Source: Chloranthus sessilifolius | Lineage: Eukaryota; Streptophyta; Magnoliopsida; Chloranthales; Chloranthaceae | NCBI GenBank assembly: GCA_021018995.1 | Contig: CM037591.1 | Span: 4,966,001-5,030,000, forward strand | Length of the DNA: 64,000 bases | Reading direction: 5' to 3' | Shown here: piece by piece, positions 23,939 through 35,710 of the stretch | Layout of the letters: every line of letters begins with the position of its first letter | Numbering within the stretch: position 1 is the first letter of the stretch | Made by a program: the position numbers and the translations under genes | The notes under the pieces: generated by a model | What the model was told of the DNA's origin: nothing | The model's database searches: none | Seen by the model: the letters and a program-made list of their open reading frames with translations, nothing else

Positions 23939-24265
23939 TAAAAAAAATCCGGTTTGGTCAAAATTGGGACAAAGAATCTACTAGGTCAATGCATAAGACC
24001 GGCCTAGCCTAGTGAGGCCAGTGACCCGACCAATGATTCGGCCGAGACTTATTAAAAAAAAATGCAAATATGGAACCTGGGAAGAGTTGAACCCACAACT
24101 TGTTGGGTAAAAAGTAAAACCCCAATAGTCACGTAACCAACTAAACCATTAGCTTGATTTAATGATTTTGTATATTGAAACCAACTAGCTGGTAGACTTA
24201 CAAGATTTGGGCCCCCCAAAAATTTGGAGGTCCAAGGTGGCAACCTCTTGGGCCTTGGAAGAAAA
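23391..24265. mobile_element. Short non-autonomous relative of the hAT element at 24818
   Basis: Its left end (TTTTGGGGGCCCAAGGCG, AGTTCCTAAAATGGGCCCC) closely matches the left end of the large hAT element, and its right end (TTGGGCCCCCCAAAAATTT) resembles an inverted copy. The interior holds an AT microsatellite (about 23875-23935) and, on the minus strand, a tRNA-like stretch with GTTGTGGGTTCAACTC (about 24068-24084). No ORF. It is probably an internally deleted copy with later insertions. Confidence 0.55.
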
Positions 24266-25079
24266 TACCATCTTTGCCCCAATTTTTTTATTATAAAGTT
24301 TTTCTCTTTTTCTTTCTTTCTTTTTCCCCCGCTCTATTTGGATACTTCCAGTGCATGTGGCTTTCATGGAACTCTCATTGTTTTTGCTTTGTAAGGACTT
24401 AGAATACATGCAATAAATTTATTGAAGGGAACAAAGGGTATACTGATAAAGTTGCTTACGTTCCCTACAAAACAAAGTAATGCATTGGAAAACGGAGAAG
24501 GAAGAAGATGGAGTTAGAGGGCTACGATAGGAGGGGATTAATGCCAACTTTGAAGATGTTATATGGGATTTCAAGAGGGGATTGCGGGCTGCTGTGAGAA
24601 GTTGGTTGCTGGGTCAGAAGGGGCTGGTGCATGAGAATAATGAGTAAAAAAATGGTTCAGATTTCACAAAATTTGAGGGCAGAAAGTGGGCCCGGAACCG
24701 AGTCGATATGGTCCCTATTATAGGAAATATTTATGGACTGCAACTGGGCCTTAAGTAAGACCCATAAATCTAAAAAGTACGGACACGGGTATAATACGAT
24801 AAGGGTATGGCGATACGCAGGGCCGGCCCTAACATTTTGGGGGCCAAGGCGAGTTCCTAAAATGGGGCCCCTATTTCATATTACTTTATAATATATAAAA
24901 AATTTGCCAAAATTTTTTTTTTGACAAATAAAATAATACTCATATTCTATTTTACTATATATAATTTGAAAATGTAACTAAGAATTTAATACAAGTAAAT
25001 ATAAAAAGAAAATGCAATATAAAAAGAAAATGCAATACTCATAAATGCAATACTAAAAAAATTCATTTAAATATTTCTT

Positions 25080-27126
25080 TTCTCGCATTTTTAGCGGCAA
25101 AGTCACTGATTAAAGTTGTATCGTCAATCTTATCCACCATATCATTTTCAATGGCTAACATATTTAATCCATTTAATCTTTCTTGTGACATTGTTGACTG
25201 AAGATGTGATATGATTAATTTCAATTTGGAAAAACTTCTTTCAGCAGAGGCAACTGTAACTTGTATAGTAGTATCTTATAAGCAATCCTGACATTTGGGT
25301 AACAACCTTTCATTTGCTTCAAATAATTTAACACTTCAATCGGCGTTTTCACTTCTTTCAGCAAAGTATCTTTCAAGACTTTTAATTCTGAAGATAAATC
25401 TAGCCCATCAATATCAATATGTTGTTCATGTTTGAGAACATGTTCAAAATTTACGCAAAAAGTCTTCAAACATTCTTCACTGACTGAACCTAACTTCTCC
25501 AAATCAAACAAAAGTCCAAAATGTTGCTCATGTTATAAACTGTTCAAACCTATGCTCAATAGATGAAAGGTCTTGATCAATAATATAAGTCAAGTAATTA
25601 ATTCTGAAAGATTCTTTAGTTGATTATGCCACTTTCTCACTTGCATCCTCATCAAACTGTCTATTCGAACAATTCATTTTTCACGAAATATAGGCTCGAT
25701 CCCCATTTCAGCCGCAACTTCCTTAGCTTCAGTTAGGGCCATCGCGAACCCACTTTCTCTATACCTTTTAAAATTGGTAATGAGTCATTCAAATTGTTGG
25801 ATAACAATATTAATATTCATACTTTCTTGTTGAAGAAACTTGCTAATAGTATTCACAACAAACAATACATTGTGCCAAATAATCATAGCTAGTAAGAACT
25901 CATAACTCTGAAGTTCATTTGTTGCGAGAGATTGTGCTTTACTAGAATTTTCGCTGTCATTTTCACAAGTAGACTCTGTCAGGATAAGTAGAGCATCTTG
26001 CTAACAGTATTCACAACAAACAATGCATTGTGCCAAATAATCATAGCTAGTAAGAACTCATAACTCTCAAGTTCGTTTGTTGCGAGAGATTGTGCTTCAC
26101 TAGAACTTTTGCTGTCATTTTCACAAGTAGACTCTGTCAAGATAAGTAGAGCATCTCTTATTTCTAAAGCTTGATACCTTATTGCTTTAACACTTCGAAC
26201 ACGACTCTCCCAACGCGTATATGATAGCCCCTTAACCTAAAACCTTTCACATTATCCGTTAAAATTTGCCACCGCTTTGTAGAAGATGAAAAGAGTGTGT
26301 ATAGACACTGCACTACGCCGAAAAATGATGAAACTTTAGAACAAGAGTTCGCCATGTCAAAAAGTGCAGGGTTTAGACTATGACAACCACATGAGGTGTA
26401 AAATGCTCTAAGATTTATTTCAAATAATTTTTATTGTACACCTTTGTGTTTTCCTTTCATATTGGATCTATTATCATATCCTTGTCCTCTTATATCATCA
26501 ATATTGAGTGCAAGAGTCTTCAAAACTTCTATGAGAACTTTAAAAAGCCCTTGTCCAGAAGTATTATTGACTTTCAAGAATTCTAGAAAGAACTCTTTCA
26601 TTTGTATTTGACTTAGTGACTCATCAACACATCTTATGGCAAGAGACATTTGCTCTACATGGCTAATATCTGGAGTGCAATAAAGTATTATCAAATAGTA
26701 TTTCGCTGCTTTGATTTTCTGAATAATCTTACTTTTGATCATATATCCCATCATTTGTATCAACTCATTCTGAATTTTGTGACTTAGATAATGATAATGA
26801 ATATCTTTATTTTGGACTCGTCGAAGGTGCTTTTGCATTATTGGATCAAATTTGGCTATCGCTTCAACTATACCCAAAAAGATTTCATTCCTCTCTTGAT
26901 AAATCTTTTCATTATCCCCTCGGAATGCTATATTTCCGGATGCAAGAGTCTTCACGATGGAAACAATCCTTATTAATTCACGCCTCCAATGCTCTTTCTC
27001 TTTCTTTATTTTTTCTTGGACCTCTTGATCAATTGTCTCATTCTTTCCCAATCTCAATCTCAAACTCAACTCAATCCATTTGCTCATGCTTGTAATATGT
27101 TCGCTAGTCCTTTTATGACTTTTCAA
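25080..27126 (-). pseudogene. hAT transposase (DUF4371 / hAT dimerisation type), inactive
   Basis: Reads right to left. The open frame 27126-26431 (231 codons) carries the DUF4371-type segment: EHWRRELIRIVSIVKTLASG, the NIAFRGDNE motif, then IKAAKYYLIILYCTPDISHV and VDESLSQIQMKEFFLEF, ending in the GQGYDNRSNMKGKHKGVQ catalytic-core motif. The frame 25511-25221 lies further on. After it, at about 25220-25090, minus-strand codons give RSFSKLKLIISHL and STMSQERLNGL, the C-terminal hAT dimerisation signature. Stops and frameshifts between these blocks, and a 158-bp tandem duplication at 25839-26154, disable it. Proteins of this type are often annotated as TTF-type or MYM-type zinc finger proteins in plants. 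Confidence 0.85.
25839..26154. repeat. 158-bp tandem duplication in the transposase
   Basis: A unit starting CTTGCTAATAGTATTCACAAC (25839) is repeated from 25997 (CTTGCTAACAGTATTCACAAC), ending GATAAGTAGAGCATCT both times. Copies differ at only a few sites. A 158-nt unit is not a multiple of three, so it shifts the transposase frame. Confidence 0.85.
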
Positions 27127-28766
27127 TCTTTCGCTTATATTCTTCTAATCATTGAATCCTTCTTTAGCCAATTGAGTAGTCATTTCTTCAGTGAAAAATA
27201 ACTTGCAACTGAAACAATAAACTCATTGACTAGTATTTGAATATACTAACCATTTTCTATCACCCTTTTCTCCATTTGCTAATTGTTGCATGTAATGAGA
27301 GGACGAGAACTTCCTACTATAAATAGGAAGGTAGATCTTGAAAATGAGATGTATTCTAGTACTCATGACAAAAATTTGGTGTGGTACTTCTATCACCTTG
27401 GGATGATGTTATACCATGGTGGTCTCACACCAGAGTTGGTTTTTGATTGAGGGAGTGATGTCACGATATGAACTATGAATTGTATCTCTCTAATATGCGT
27501 AGAGGTATATTGAGAAAGCTTTACTCCTACGAGCAATGTTTTCAAAGAAGGCGTGAAGTGAGGTGTTACAGCTACTTAGAGGCGGAGGCCATATGTTTCA
27601 AGGTGTGAGGCATGCACCTCTTCAAATTTTTTTTTCTAATTACAAAAATTAGAAAAACTAAGAAAAAAATCACACAAATTAAAAGGACCTTTAGATACCC
27701 TTAAAGCTTTAATAAAAAATAAAACAAAACCACTGGCCAATAAGAAGAGATGTGGGAAGGCCCAGGAGACTTAAGCACTACTAGCATCCCAAGGGCTCCA
27801 TTGTTCAAAGTTCAAACTCTCAAGAACAATAAAAATGCCAATAATGTGCCCTCTGTTGCATTGAATCAAGGCAACAGATCAAATCACTGATGCAACATGC
27901 ATCAATTAAGTTGTTTCACGTCAACCCAAATCAATATCCCCCCCATTCTGCACCAGATTCAAATTGAGTATTGATTCTCGAATATCAAGAACCTGGATTT
28001 TACTTCCACGTCATCAGTTTACCGTAACCAACTGAAATAATGCCGAGAGTATCAGCCCCCATCCATCTAATCAATTTTTTTAATGGGTGCCTGAAGATCA
28101 ACCTCGCAATCTCAATCACTGCAATTAACCACCCATGACCCATTAATGGAGAAATGGGCCTGACGCCGATAGATTGGAAAATCAACATAAGTCCTCCACG
28201 TCCAATTTCATATGTTGTACCATACAATTGTTCATTGTTCTAATGTGGGACAAATTGTAAGGTCCTAAAATTGGTACCACTTAACTAAGAACCAACCAAT
28301 TCCACCTAAATCATCTACTAAAAAACAAAATTTTCAGGAAAAGAAAAAAATGTTCATATCATATCAGCAATCAAACTTAAAAAAAAAACAAAAAACAGAA
28401 ACTACCCAGATAAAAATTAAACAAATACAACCGAAATGTCTTCAGGAAATCGAATAATTTGTTCCTTTTTCTACTGTGGGATGCCTACTTAACTAAGAAT
28501 CCATCCAACCAATTCCACCTAAAATTGTCTACTAAAAACCAAAATATTAACAAAAATTGTTCATATCAACAAAAAAAAAACTAAAAAACAAAACTACCCA
28601 GATAAAAATTAAACAAATACTACCTGAATATCTTCATGAAGCTGAAATTAAAGAGAACAGATTAAATAACCTAGAGTCAACAAAACCCATTTGGATTCTA
28701 TGTTCAATCTATTGTAAACCCAAACTTGCAAACTGGAATTACTAAAGCGATGTTAGAGTAAAATAA

Positions 28767-28817
<51 letters not shown>

Positions 28818-29334
28818 AATAAAAAAATAAAATTTAACAAGAAAATAAATTAAGTAGCATATAATGAACAAAACTCATTAAGATTCTATGATCAATCTAT
28901 TGTGTTGATCTTTAAAATAAGGGGAAAATTAAAAGAATCAACAGAGAGTCAGTAGGATTCCTGAAGTAGAGTTTTTATGCCAGAAACTGCCCCACCAATC
29001 AGATTCTATGTCTTCTCCTGGATTCTGAAGAAGATACATTTTTGCTGCTTGATTTGTAACTTATAAGCTGCATTTGTTGATTTTCTTTTGGGTTTCTTTG
29101 GTTTCTTCAAGGGTGGGAGGGTTTGACGCTGGAGCGGTGGAGAGCCTTGAGAGAGGGGAGGGTTTGGCCTTTGGAGAGAAGAGAGAGAGAGGGCTGGAGA
29201 TGGGGGCCTTATATATATATATATATATATATATTTTTTCAAACCTAGTTTTTAAAAGGTTTTTTTTTCTGGGGGCCCCTGGAAATTGGGGGCCCAAGGC
29301 TGCCGCCTCTAGCCTTGGTCTAGGGCCGGCCCTA

Positions 29335-30143
29335 GCGATACGACAATTATAAAAAAATCAAGATACAATATGGGGGCTATGTGTATTTAAAAATTATTTT
29401 AAACATATTTTTAGGTGTATTTTAAGTTAATAATCGTAAGAAATAAAAGAAGAAAACAAAAAAGAAACACAAAAAAAAACTTTTAGGGACTGATTTCAAA
29501 TAGGTAGGCTACGCGCTTTTAAATTCCCAGGTAGGCTCGTTTGATTCCTTATTCATCTTTGTTTCCGAAAAACCCTAAATCCCAAACTCGCAGTTTGATT
29601 TATTATTTATTTATTTATTTTTCTTTGGGAAACAACATGATAAGCATGCAGCCGTATCACTCAAGTATCAATATCCAATACGGATACAATACGGGTACGC
29701 TGCCAAAATGGAGTATTTGTGCTTCCTTGCCATAAAGTGACTTAAAAAAGTTACACTTGATTTATGGGTTGGGAGAACGTACATAAATCTGCCGATTTTC
29801 TTAAATGAGTTAGAGGTGATATAGGAGTCTTATTTGATTAGGAAAGTACTCGTTTCAATTTTATTAGATAAATTAGGAAAGTTAGAATAATTTATGAGTC
29901 TCGTGATTAATTGCCTACAAACTAGGAAAGCTGAGATTTATGAATACCAAGAGCTAAAATCCCAACTTGCAAATGGGGTTCGAGGGCAATGGTCAGGTCC
30001 CACCAAGTAAGTCAAGATTCTCCTATTTTCAAAGGACTGGAAATCCAATTATACTTGGTAGGGAAATCCTGTTCTACTTGGTAGGACCTGACCATTAACC
30101 CGGGGTATGAAGCTTATTCCTAATTAAGAAGTTGCAAATAAGT
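29335..30143. other. Non-coding spacer with a foldback
   Basis: No gene. A TATTTATTTATT-type run lies near 29600. At 29987-30103, ATGGTCAGGTCCCACCAAGT is matched by the inverted CTTGGTAGGACCTGACCAT, forming a hairpin with a loop of about 75 bp: a small MITE-like foldback. AAAGT at 30144-30148 is the left target duplication of the next element. Confidence 0.6.
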
Positions 30144-30665
30144 AAAGTTGTCACGACCCAAAATTCTACCCCATCCCGAGGGCTTAGAATTCCAAGTTAT
30201 GACCCGCATGCATCTCAGTTATGCTAAGCGGGCATACACATAACCAAAGTTCTTGCGCAAATAAGGTTCCACGAAATCCGTGAAAGCCAACAAATAAGGG
30301 TGAAATAAATGGGCAATCATGAATATGAATAAAGCGATAAATCTAAGAAATCTACAAATAAAATGGTAGTAAAGATTAGAGACAAATTTGATACAAGAAA
30401 GCATAGGGTCAACAATAATAATGTCCAACGAAACTCAATACCGAGTCTACAACAGTCAGTAATTAGCGCTCAGATCAAAATTGTCACCAAAGTCCTCTTG
30501 ATAATCAACGATGTTGCCCTCCCAAGGCTCTTGGTACTCGGCGCTCATGGAGTCAATGTCGTAGGATCAAGATAGCTGGCGTCTACTCCACCAATGTAAT
30601 CACATGCAACTATTAGATTTTCATGGGATGAGTTTACTCAGTCACGTAAATTCAGTGGATACACC

Positions 30666-31501
30666 CATAGTTGTCATAAGTGATCGCTTAAGCGATTTTA
30701 TGCCATCAAATCGCATAAGATGGCTTATGCGATTTGGCCATTATGCGATCGCTTACTAAAGTATGCGATCGCATAAGCCATAAAATTGCAATCGCATACT
30801 TAGTATACGATTGCATAATAATTCAAACACTTATTTTTTAATTTTATTTTTTTGCTTTTTGAGGTTCCATTGCCTTTATAAAATGGTGGGTTTGGTCCTC
30901 TACTCCTCACACAACTATTTTGGCTTTGACTTTCTCTCTAATCTCCATTCTTTACTCCGAATCTCCACTCATCTTTCCTATCTAATTTTTTTATTATTTA
31001 TTTTATGCTTTGTAATCATTTTTTTAGTGAATTAAATTGTTATAAACTTAGTTATATTAAATTGTTATAAACAACATCTTGCTTATGGAGCCAGTACAAA
31101 TGCTAGGGCTTGTAGAAAAGCTATTATGGAAATCCGAAAGGAAATAATGGAGTAGATGGACAAGCGTTTTAAGAAAACACATGATTAAGATGTTATTTTA
31201 GAAGGCTATATGGAAGATGATCATGATGATTATGAAGATGATAGATCTACACCATCAACGACCCAAAGTAGACAATGTTGGTATTCAGTATCAAAATTAA
31301 AGTTATAATTTTGAATATTAGTATGTAAAACTTCTGTTTTAAATGCACGAATGTCTATTTTTCCCTTCTATATACTTGAATACTTATTGTTAATTTATTT
31401 TTATTTATTTATTTATTTTTTGAAAAGAAAATAAAAGTATGCCATGGCTTAAGCGAAATTGAGCCAAATCGCTTAAGCGAAATTAAGCCATTTGACAACG
31501 A
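30666..31501. mobile_element. TIR element inserted in the left LTR
   Basis: Flanked by the direct repeat TGGATACACC (30656-30665 and 31502-31511). The ends are inverted (left GTTGTCATAAGTGATCGCTTAAGCG, shared core GTTGTCA and CTTAAGCG; right inverted equivalent at 31450-31500). The left sub-terminal part is packed with GCGATCGC/TATGCGAT palindromes. About 31085-31265 has short coding-like sequence (GASTNARACRKAIMEIRKE) but no full ORF. A duplication of 9-10 bp suggests a Mutator-like element; hAT cannot be excluded. Confidence 0.65.
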
Positions 31502-32263
31502 TGGATACACCACCAATTCACCCCATACTATTCAGGTGCATTGTCGGTGCACCACATAAGTGATAAACATAGTATAACAATGAAATATGAAAGAAGAAAA
31601 AAATAATCATGTGTATATCGTATAACTCATATCATAATCATAAATGCAGGACCATGAACTACACTCATATCATAATCATAAAGCCTTGGTGTGAAATCTC
31701 AGAAATCCTTGGTGTGAAGCCTTGAACCTCTATCCTCTTATTCCCTATTTTCTCTATTTATCATATGGTAATATCTTCCCTTGCTTTGATAAATCTCCAA
31801 AACCCCCCAAAAAAGAGAATTACTAGTTCCAACCTTTTGATCTACCCTTTTATTTGTTTTACTCCTTCAACCCATATTTATTCACTCGAGAGGAATCAAG
31901 AGACGATATCGTGATTATTGCTTGGTACCCTAAATTAGAACGAAACTCGAATCCTTCATCGGATCCGTTTTTCTAGATCGGGAAATGTTAATGCATGCGA
32001 AACGCTTAAGTTTATTTAATCTAATTGTTTTAATTAAATTTAGTAAGCTATTTTTGTGGATGGGTGATTTGAATATTTCCGTTGTTCGATCTAATCTAAA
32101 AGTTAATCCCAAATCGCATTAATTAGAGTTTTAACGTTTGCCCTGTGTCAGTATCACAAACCATGCTTTCCAAAGGACTTGGATGTACTTCGTGTGGCAG
32201 CCCATACTACCATAGAGGTGTTGCATCTGTACATGGATGCCTACATTCCGTGTTCCACGTGTC

Positions 32264-32425
32264 TAGGGTTGTGCATTTTTTGGACCGAACTGACCGAACC
32301 GTTGGGTTTGGTCCGGTTTGGACGAGTACTAGTTTGGGTTTGGTTTGAAAAAAAAGGGAAACCGAAAAGTTTGGTTTGGTTTCAGTTCCAAGCCGAAATC
32401 GACCGAACCGTATGTAATTTGTAAG

Positions 32426-32511
<86 letters not shown>

Positions 32512-32794
32512 CACGGGTTTTGATTAATTTTAAAGGGCATTTAAATACTACCCTTGTTTTATATAAAACCTTTTTAGCCTAGTCTTAAATCCTAAAGCAG
32601 TAAAGCAGAACTTATAGGAAAACCAGTTGAGAAGTTGAGAAAATTTTGATGTGCAAGTAGAACTTATAGGAAAACTGAAATTGACCGAACCGAATCGAAT
32701 CTAATCGAGTTGGTTCCAAACCAGTTTAAGAGTTGGACGGTTTGGTTTGTGGTTTTGGTCCAAAACCGACCAAACCGAACCGAATACACCCCTA
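32264..32794. mobile_element. hAT-like MITE inserted in the left LTR
   Basis: Ends TAGGGTTGTGCATTTTTTGG and the inverted ACCGAATACACCCCTA, rich in GGTTTGGTTTGG/CCGAACCGAA motifs. It is flanked by near-identical 8-mers CACGTGTC (32256-32263) and CACGTGAC (32795-32802). Length 531 bp including a long AT microsatellite (about 32430-32508). Non-coding; the TAGGGGTGT-type ends and 8-bp duplication fit the hAT superfamily. Confidence 0.75.
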
Positions 32795-33315
32795 CACGTG
32801 ACCGTGATGGAAACCCACCATGACTATGGCCTAAAGGTCTAAACCTCGTACCTTAACTCATATCTTATCCTATCATATTAGAACTTGGAGGTGATAGGGT
32901 CACCGTATATGCCACCATATACGAGCCTACACTGATTCGCACTCACCCTCCTCGGCATGATGTCTCATACCACCATGAGTTGTAAGGCATGTAAATACGA
33001 TGCATTCCTTGCTTCGATATCATCTCAGCGAATCACCACGCCCAAGCGTAGGCATGATTGCATACACTCACGCATTCCTAACTCACGATCATAACAAGGA
33101 TATAAGCATAGAATTATTATACTCAATGGATAAATTTACATTTGAGATTACATTATGATTATACGTATATAAATATTTACACAACACACCAATAAATATA
33201 GACTAAGGTAGTTAATAGTGTGATTTTGATGACGTGAATGTCAAAATTCGATTTTCACGAGGTATCGAATTTCTAACACTTGTTATCGAAGTGGTCGCAT
33301 TGAGGCGATAAAAGT

Positions 33316-33347
<32 letters not shown>

Positions 33348-33376
33348 TTATAAAATGCTCAAATAGAAAGATATTA

Positions 33377-33904
33377 TTTTAAAGGTTAAGTGAATCACGA
33401 CCATTGATCGAAATATGTATTAAAGATTGGTCGTGAGTAAAGTGAAATAAAAAGGTAAGTACAGTCGTTTGTTTGGACGAGAATCGATCAGTCGATTTTG
33501 GAATCAATCGGTCGAATTTAAAGCATTTTAAATTACACAGTGGTTCGATTCTGTTCAGAATCGATCAATCAGACACAAGGGTTGATTGATCGATAATAAA
33601 GGTTAATAAGCCCTTATAATTGGTCAATTGCCCAAATGTGTTTTAAAGGTTAAGTGAATCACGACCATCGATCGAAATATGTGTTAAAGTTTGGTCGTGA
33701 GTAAAGTGAAATAAAAAGGTAAGTACAGTCGTCTGTTTGGACGAGAATCGATCAGTCGGTTTTGGAATCGATCGGTCGAATTTAAAGCATTTAAAATTAC
33801 ACAGTGTTTCGGTTTTGTTCAGAATTGATCAATCAGGCACAAGGGTTGATCGATCGATCGATCAATCAGACACAAGGGTTAACAAGCCCTTATAATTGGT
33901 CAGT
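33377..33904. repeat. 264-bp tandem duplication within the left LTR
   Basis: TTTTAAAGGTTAAGTGAATC begins at 33377 and again at 33641; both copies run through GACGAGAATCGATCAGTCG to AACAAGCCCTTATAATTGG-type sequence. The right LTR seems to hold a single copy (about 37380-37640), so the duplication came after the two LTRs diverged. Confidence 0.75.
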
Positions 33905-35120
33905 TGCCCAATTGTATGTTTAATATATTAGTTACCTCCCTTATCTGTTTTAAGGTAAGTTATATAATTATTATAATATAACATTTAAGTATTAGTAATT
34001 TATATATTAATATAATAATATTACCTTATATAATTATTATAATATAACAAGTGTCAATAGCTTATATATTAATATATTAATATTACCTTATATAATTATT
34101 ATAATATTACAAGTGTCAATAGCTTATATATTAATATAATAATATAAGAATATGATGTAACCCCAAGTGTATATTAAATATAATAAAACCACAGGCGTAC
34201 TTGAGTGCTATAATAAAATATATTATATTGTAATCACTTATACCTCTATGCATCATTACACCTTAAAGTGTGTTTTATAATATAATATAGCTATCAACGG
34301 ATTGAATGCCAAGTTCAATTTAGAACATGGTGGGTCGATCGATCGATCGAATAGAAGGATCGATCAATCGATAATAGAGTGTCAGAAACAATTGTGGTTA
34401 AGTAACGCAGTTTGGTTATTAATTAAATTTTCTTAGATTCAATCGATCGAACGTAATAATCGATCGATCGACTTTTGAGATTTCTAAACATGTTAGGTTT
34501 TCGAGAATAAACCCAATGTATAATATAAAGTAATTAAAATTAATATTAAATCTAAGGATCATCATCATTTCATTCCTAAAAGCAATTTTATATGAAAATA
34601 AATCTATGATTCATTTCATTAGCCCGTCAATACGCGATCAAACGTATCCTATGCGACGAGATCTGAGAAGTACAAGATGGATTGGCGGGTACTCACCTCT
34701 TGAAGCGTGATCGGTAGAATAATGACGATTACGGTGGTAAGATCGGTGTTCGACGTTTCACGCGATGGCCCTTCCACGATTACTACGTCTTCTTCCTCGA
34801 TCTTGATGGCGGAAATAAATCGTGGTGTTTTTTGTGGAAGCACACACCAAAGGTTTTAGGGAAGAGATTAGGGGGTTTTAGAAAAGGTTGGGTGGAGAAG
34901 AAGAATTTGAGACGGCTAGGGTTTCTTAAGAAGAAGAAAAGAAAAGAGACGGCGAGGGTTTCTTAAGACGAAGAAAAGTGAAAAGAAGTATTGTGTAACT
35001 TAAACTTAAATAGAATTTTCTCAAATAGGTTAAGTTTCGGTGTGAAACACTAACACTGTGCACTGTGTAAAACACATTTAACACCATTAAATAAATTAGA
35101 AAATAATTCGGGTCGTTAAA

Positions 35121-35710
35121 TTCTCCCCCCTATAATATTTTCGTCCTCGAAAATTATGTACCTGTGGTGGTGAGCTCCGAGTACTTCTCCAAAGTCTTGG
35201 CTTCTCGTTCCCAAGTGGCTTCCTTTGGTGAATGATGTTGCCACTGTACCTTGACGAAGCGTATGGATTTACCCTTGACGAGCTTCTCCATTCGATCTAT
35301 GACACGAATCGACTTTTCTATGATGGTCAGATCATCCCTGACTTTAGTCGGCTCGATATCAACGACGTGAGATGGATCAGGCAGGTATTTTCGCAAGATG
35401 GAGACGTGAAACACATTATGCATACTGGTGAAGTGTTTCGGAAGTGAAATTCGGTAGGCCACCTCGCTGATGCGATCTGTGATAACGAAGGGTCCCACGT
35501 ATCTCGGACTTAGTTTTCCCCGCATTCGAAAACGTATGATTTCTTTAATCAGTGACACACGGATGAAAGCCAAATCACCAATTTCAAATTCTATCAAGCG
35601 TCGTCGACTGATGGCATAGGCTTTCTGACGGTCATGAACTTTTTTCAACCTCTGTCGGATACTTGAACCTCTTCGATTGTGGGTTGTACGAGTTTCACCC
35701 CAAGCACTAA
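35121..35710 (-). mobile_element. Gypsy integrase C-terminus with chromodomain, between the inverted LTRs
   Basis: The minus-strand frame 35648-35154 (164 codons) is the end of a chromovirus-type pol. It has the integrase C-terminal segment (EIGDLAFIRVS, GKLSPRYVGPF, HNVFHVSILRKY) followed by the chromodomain-like VKVQWQHHSPKEATWERE. The polypurine tract follows, then the left LTR. Upstream in element order, the pol sequence stops abruptly at 35711, where the opposite-facing LTR begins. Only the 3' end of the coding region is kept. Confidence 0.85.

Larger units (their letters stand above)
24818..29334 (-). mobile_element. hAT DNA transposon with TIRs and 8-bp target duplication
   Basis: The element starts CAGGGCCGGCCCTA and ends TAGGGCCGGCCCTA, inside the direct repeat GCGATACG (24810-24817 and 29335-29342); an 8-bp duplication is the hAT hallmark. 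The next bases (GGGGGCC..AAGGC and its inverse) extend the inverted ends. The length, about 4.5 kb, fits an autonomous copy. The transposase lies on the minus strand between about 27130 and 25080 and is inactive. Microsatellites: GA at 28772-28814 and AT at 29209-29233. Confidence 0.88.
30149..35120 (-). repeat. Left LTR (minus orientation) of the palindromic gypsy insertion
   Basis: On the minus strand it follows the polypurine tract AGGGGGGAGAA (complement of about 35121-35131), the normal position of a 3' LTR. It holds two later DNA-element insertions (30666-31501, 32264-32794), a 264-bp tandem duplication starting at 33377 and 33641, repeated TTATATAATTATTATAATAT units (33955-34145) and many GATCGATC-type runs. 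Confidence 0.8.

Noticed and set aside
28000-28227. 75-codon minus-strand ORF inside the hAT element
   Set aside because: No match to the transposase N-terminus or any family I recognise; probably chance.
32329-32514. ORF with a long Tyr-Ile repeat
   Set aside because: It is an AT microsatellite read in frame. The same applies to Tyr-Ile ORFs at 29006-29352, 44605-44938, 48092-48277 and 56265-56640.
35232-35447. Plus-strand ORF of 71 codons
   Set aside because: Antisense to the integrase/chromodomain frame between the inverted LTRs.
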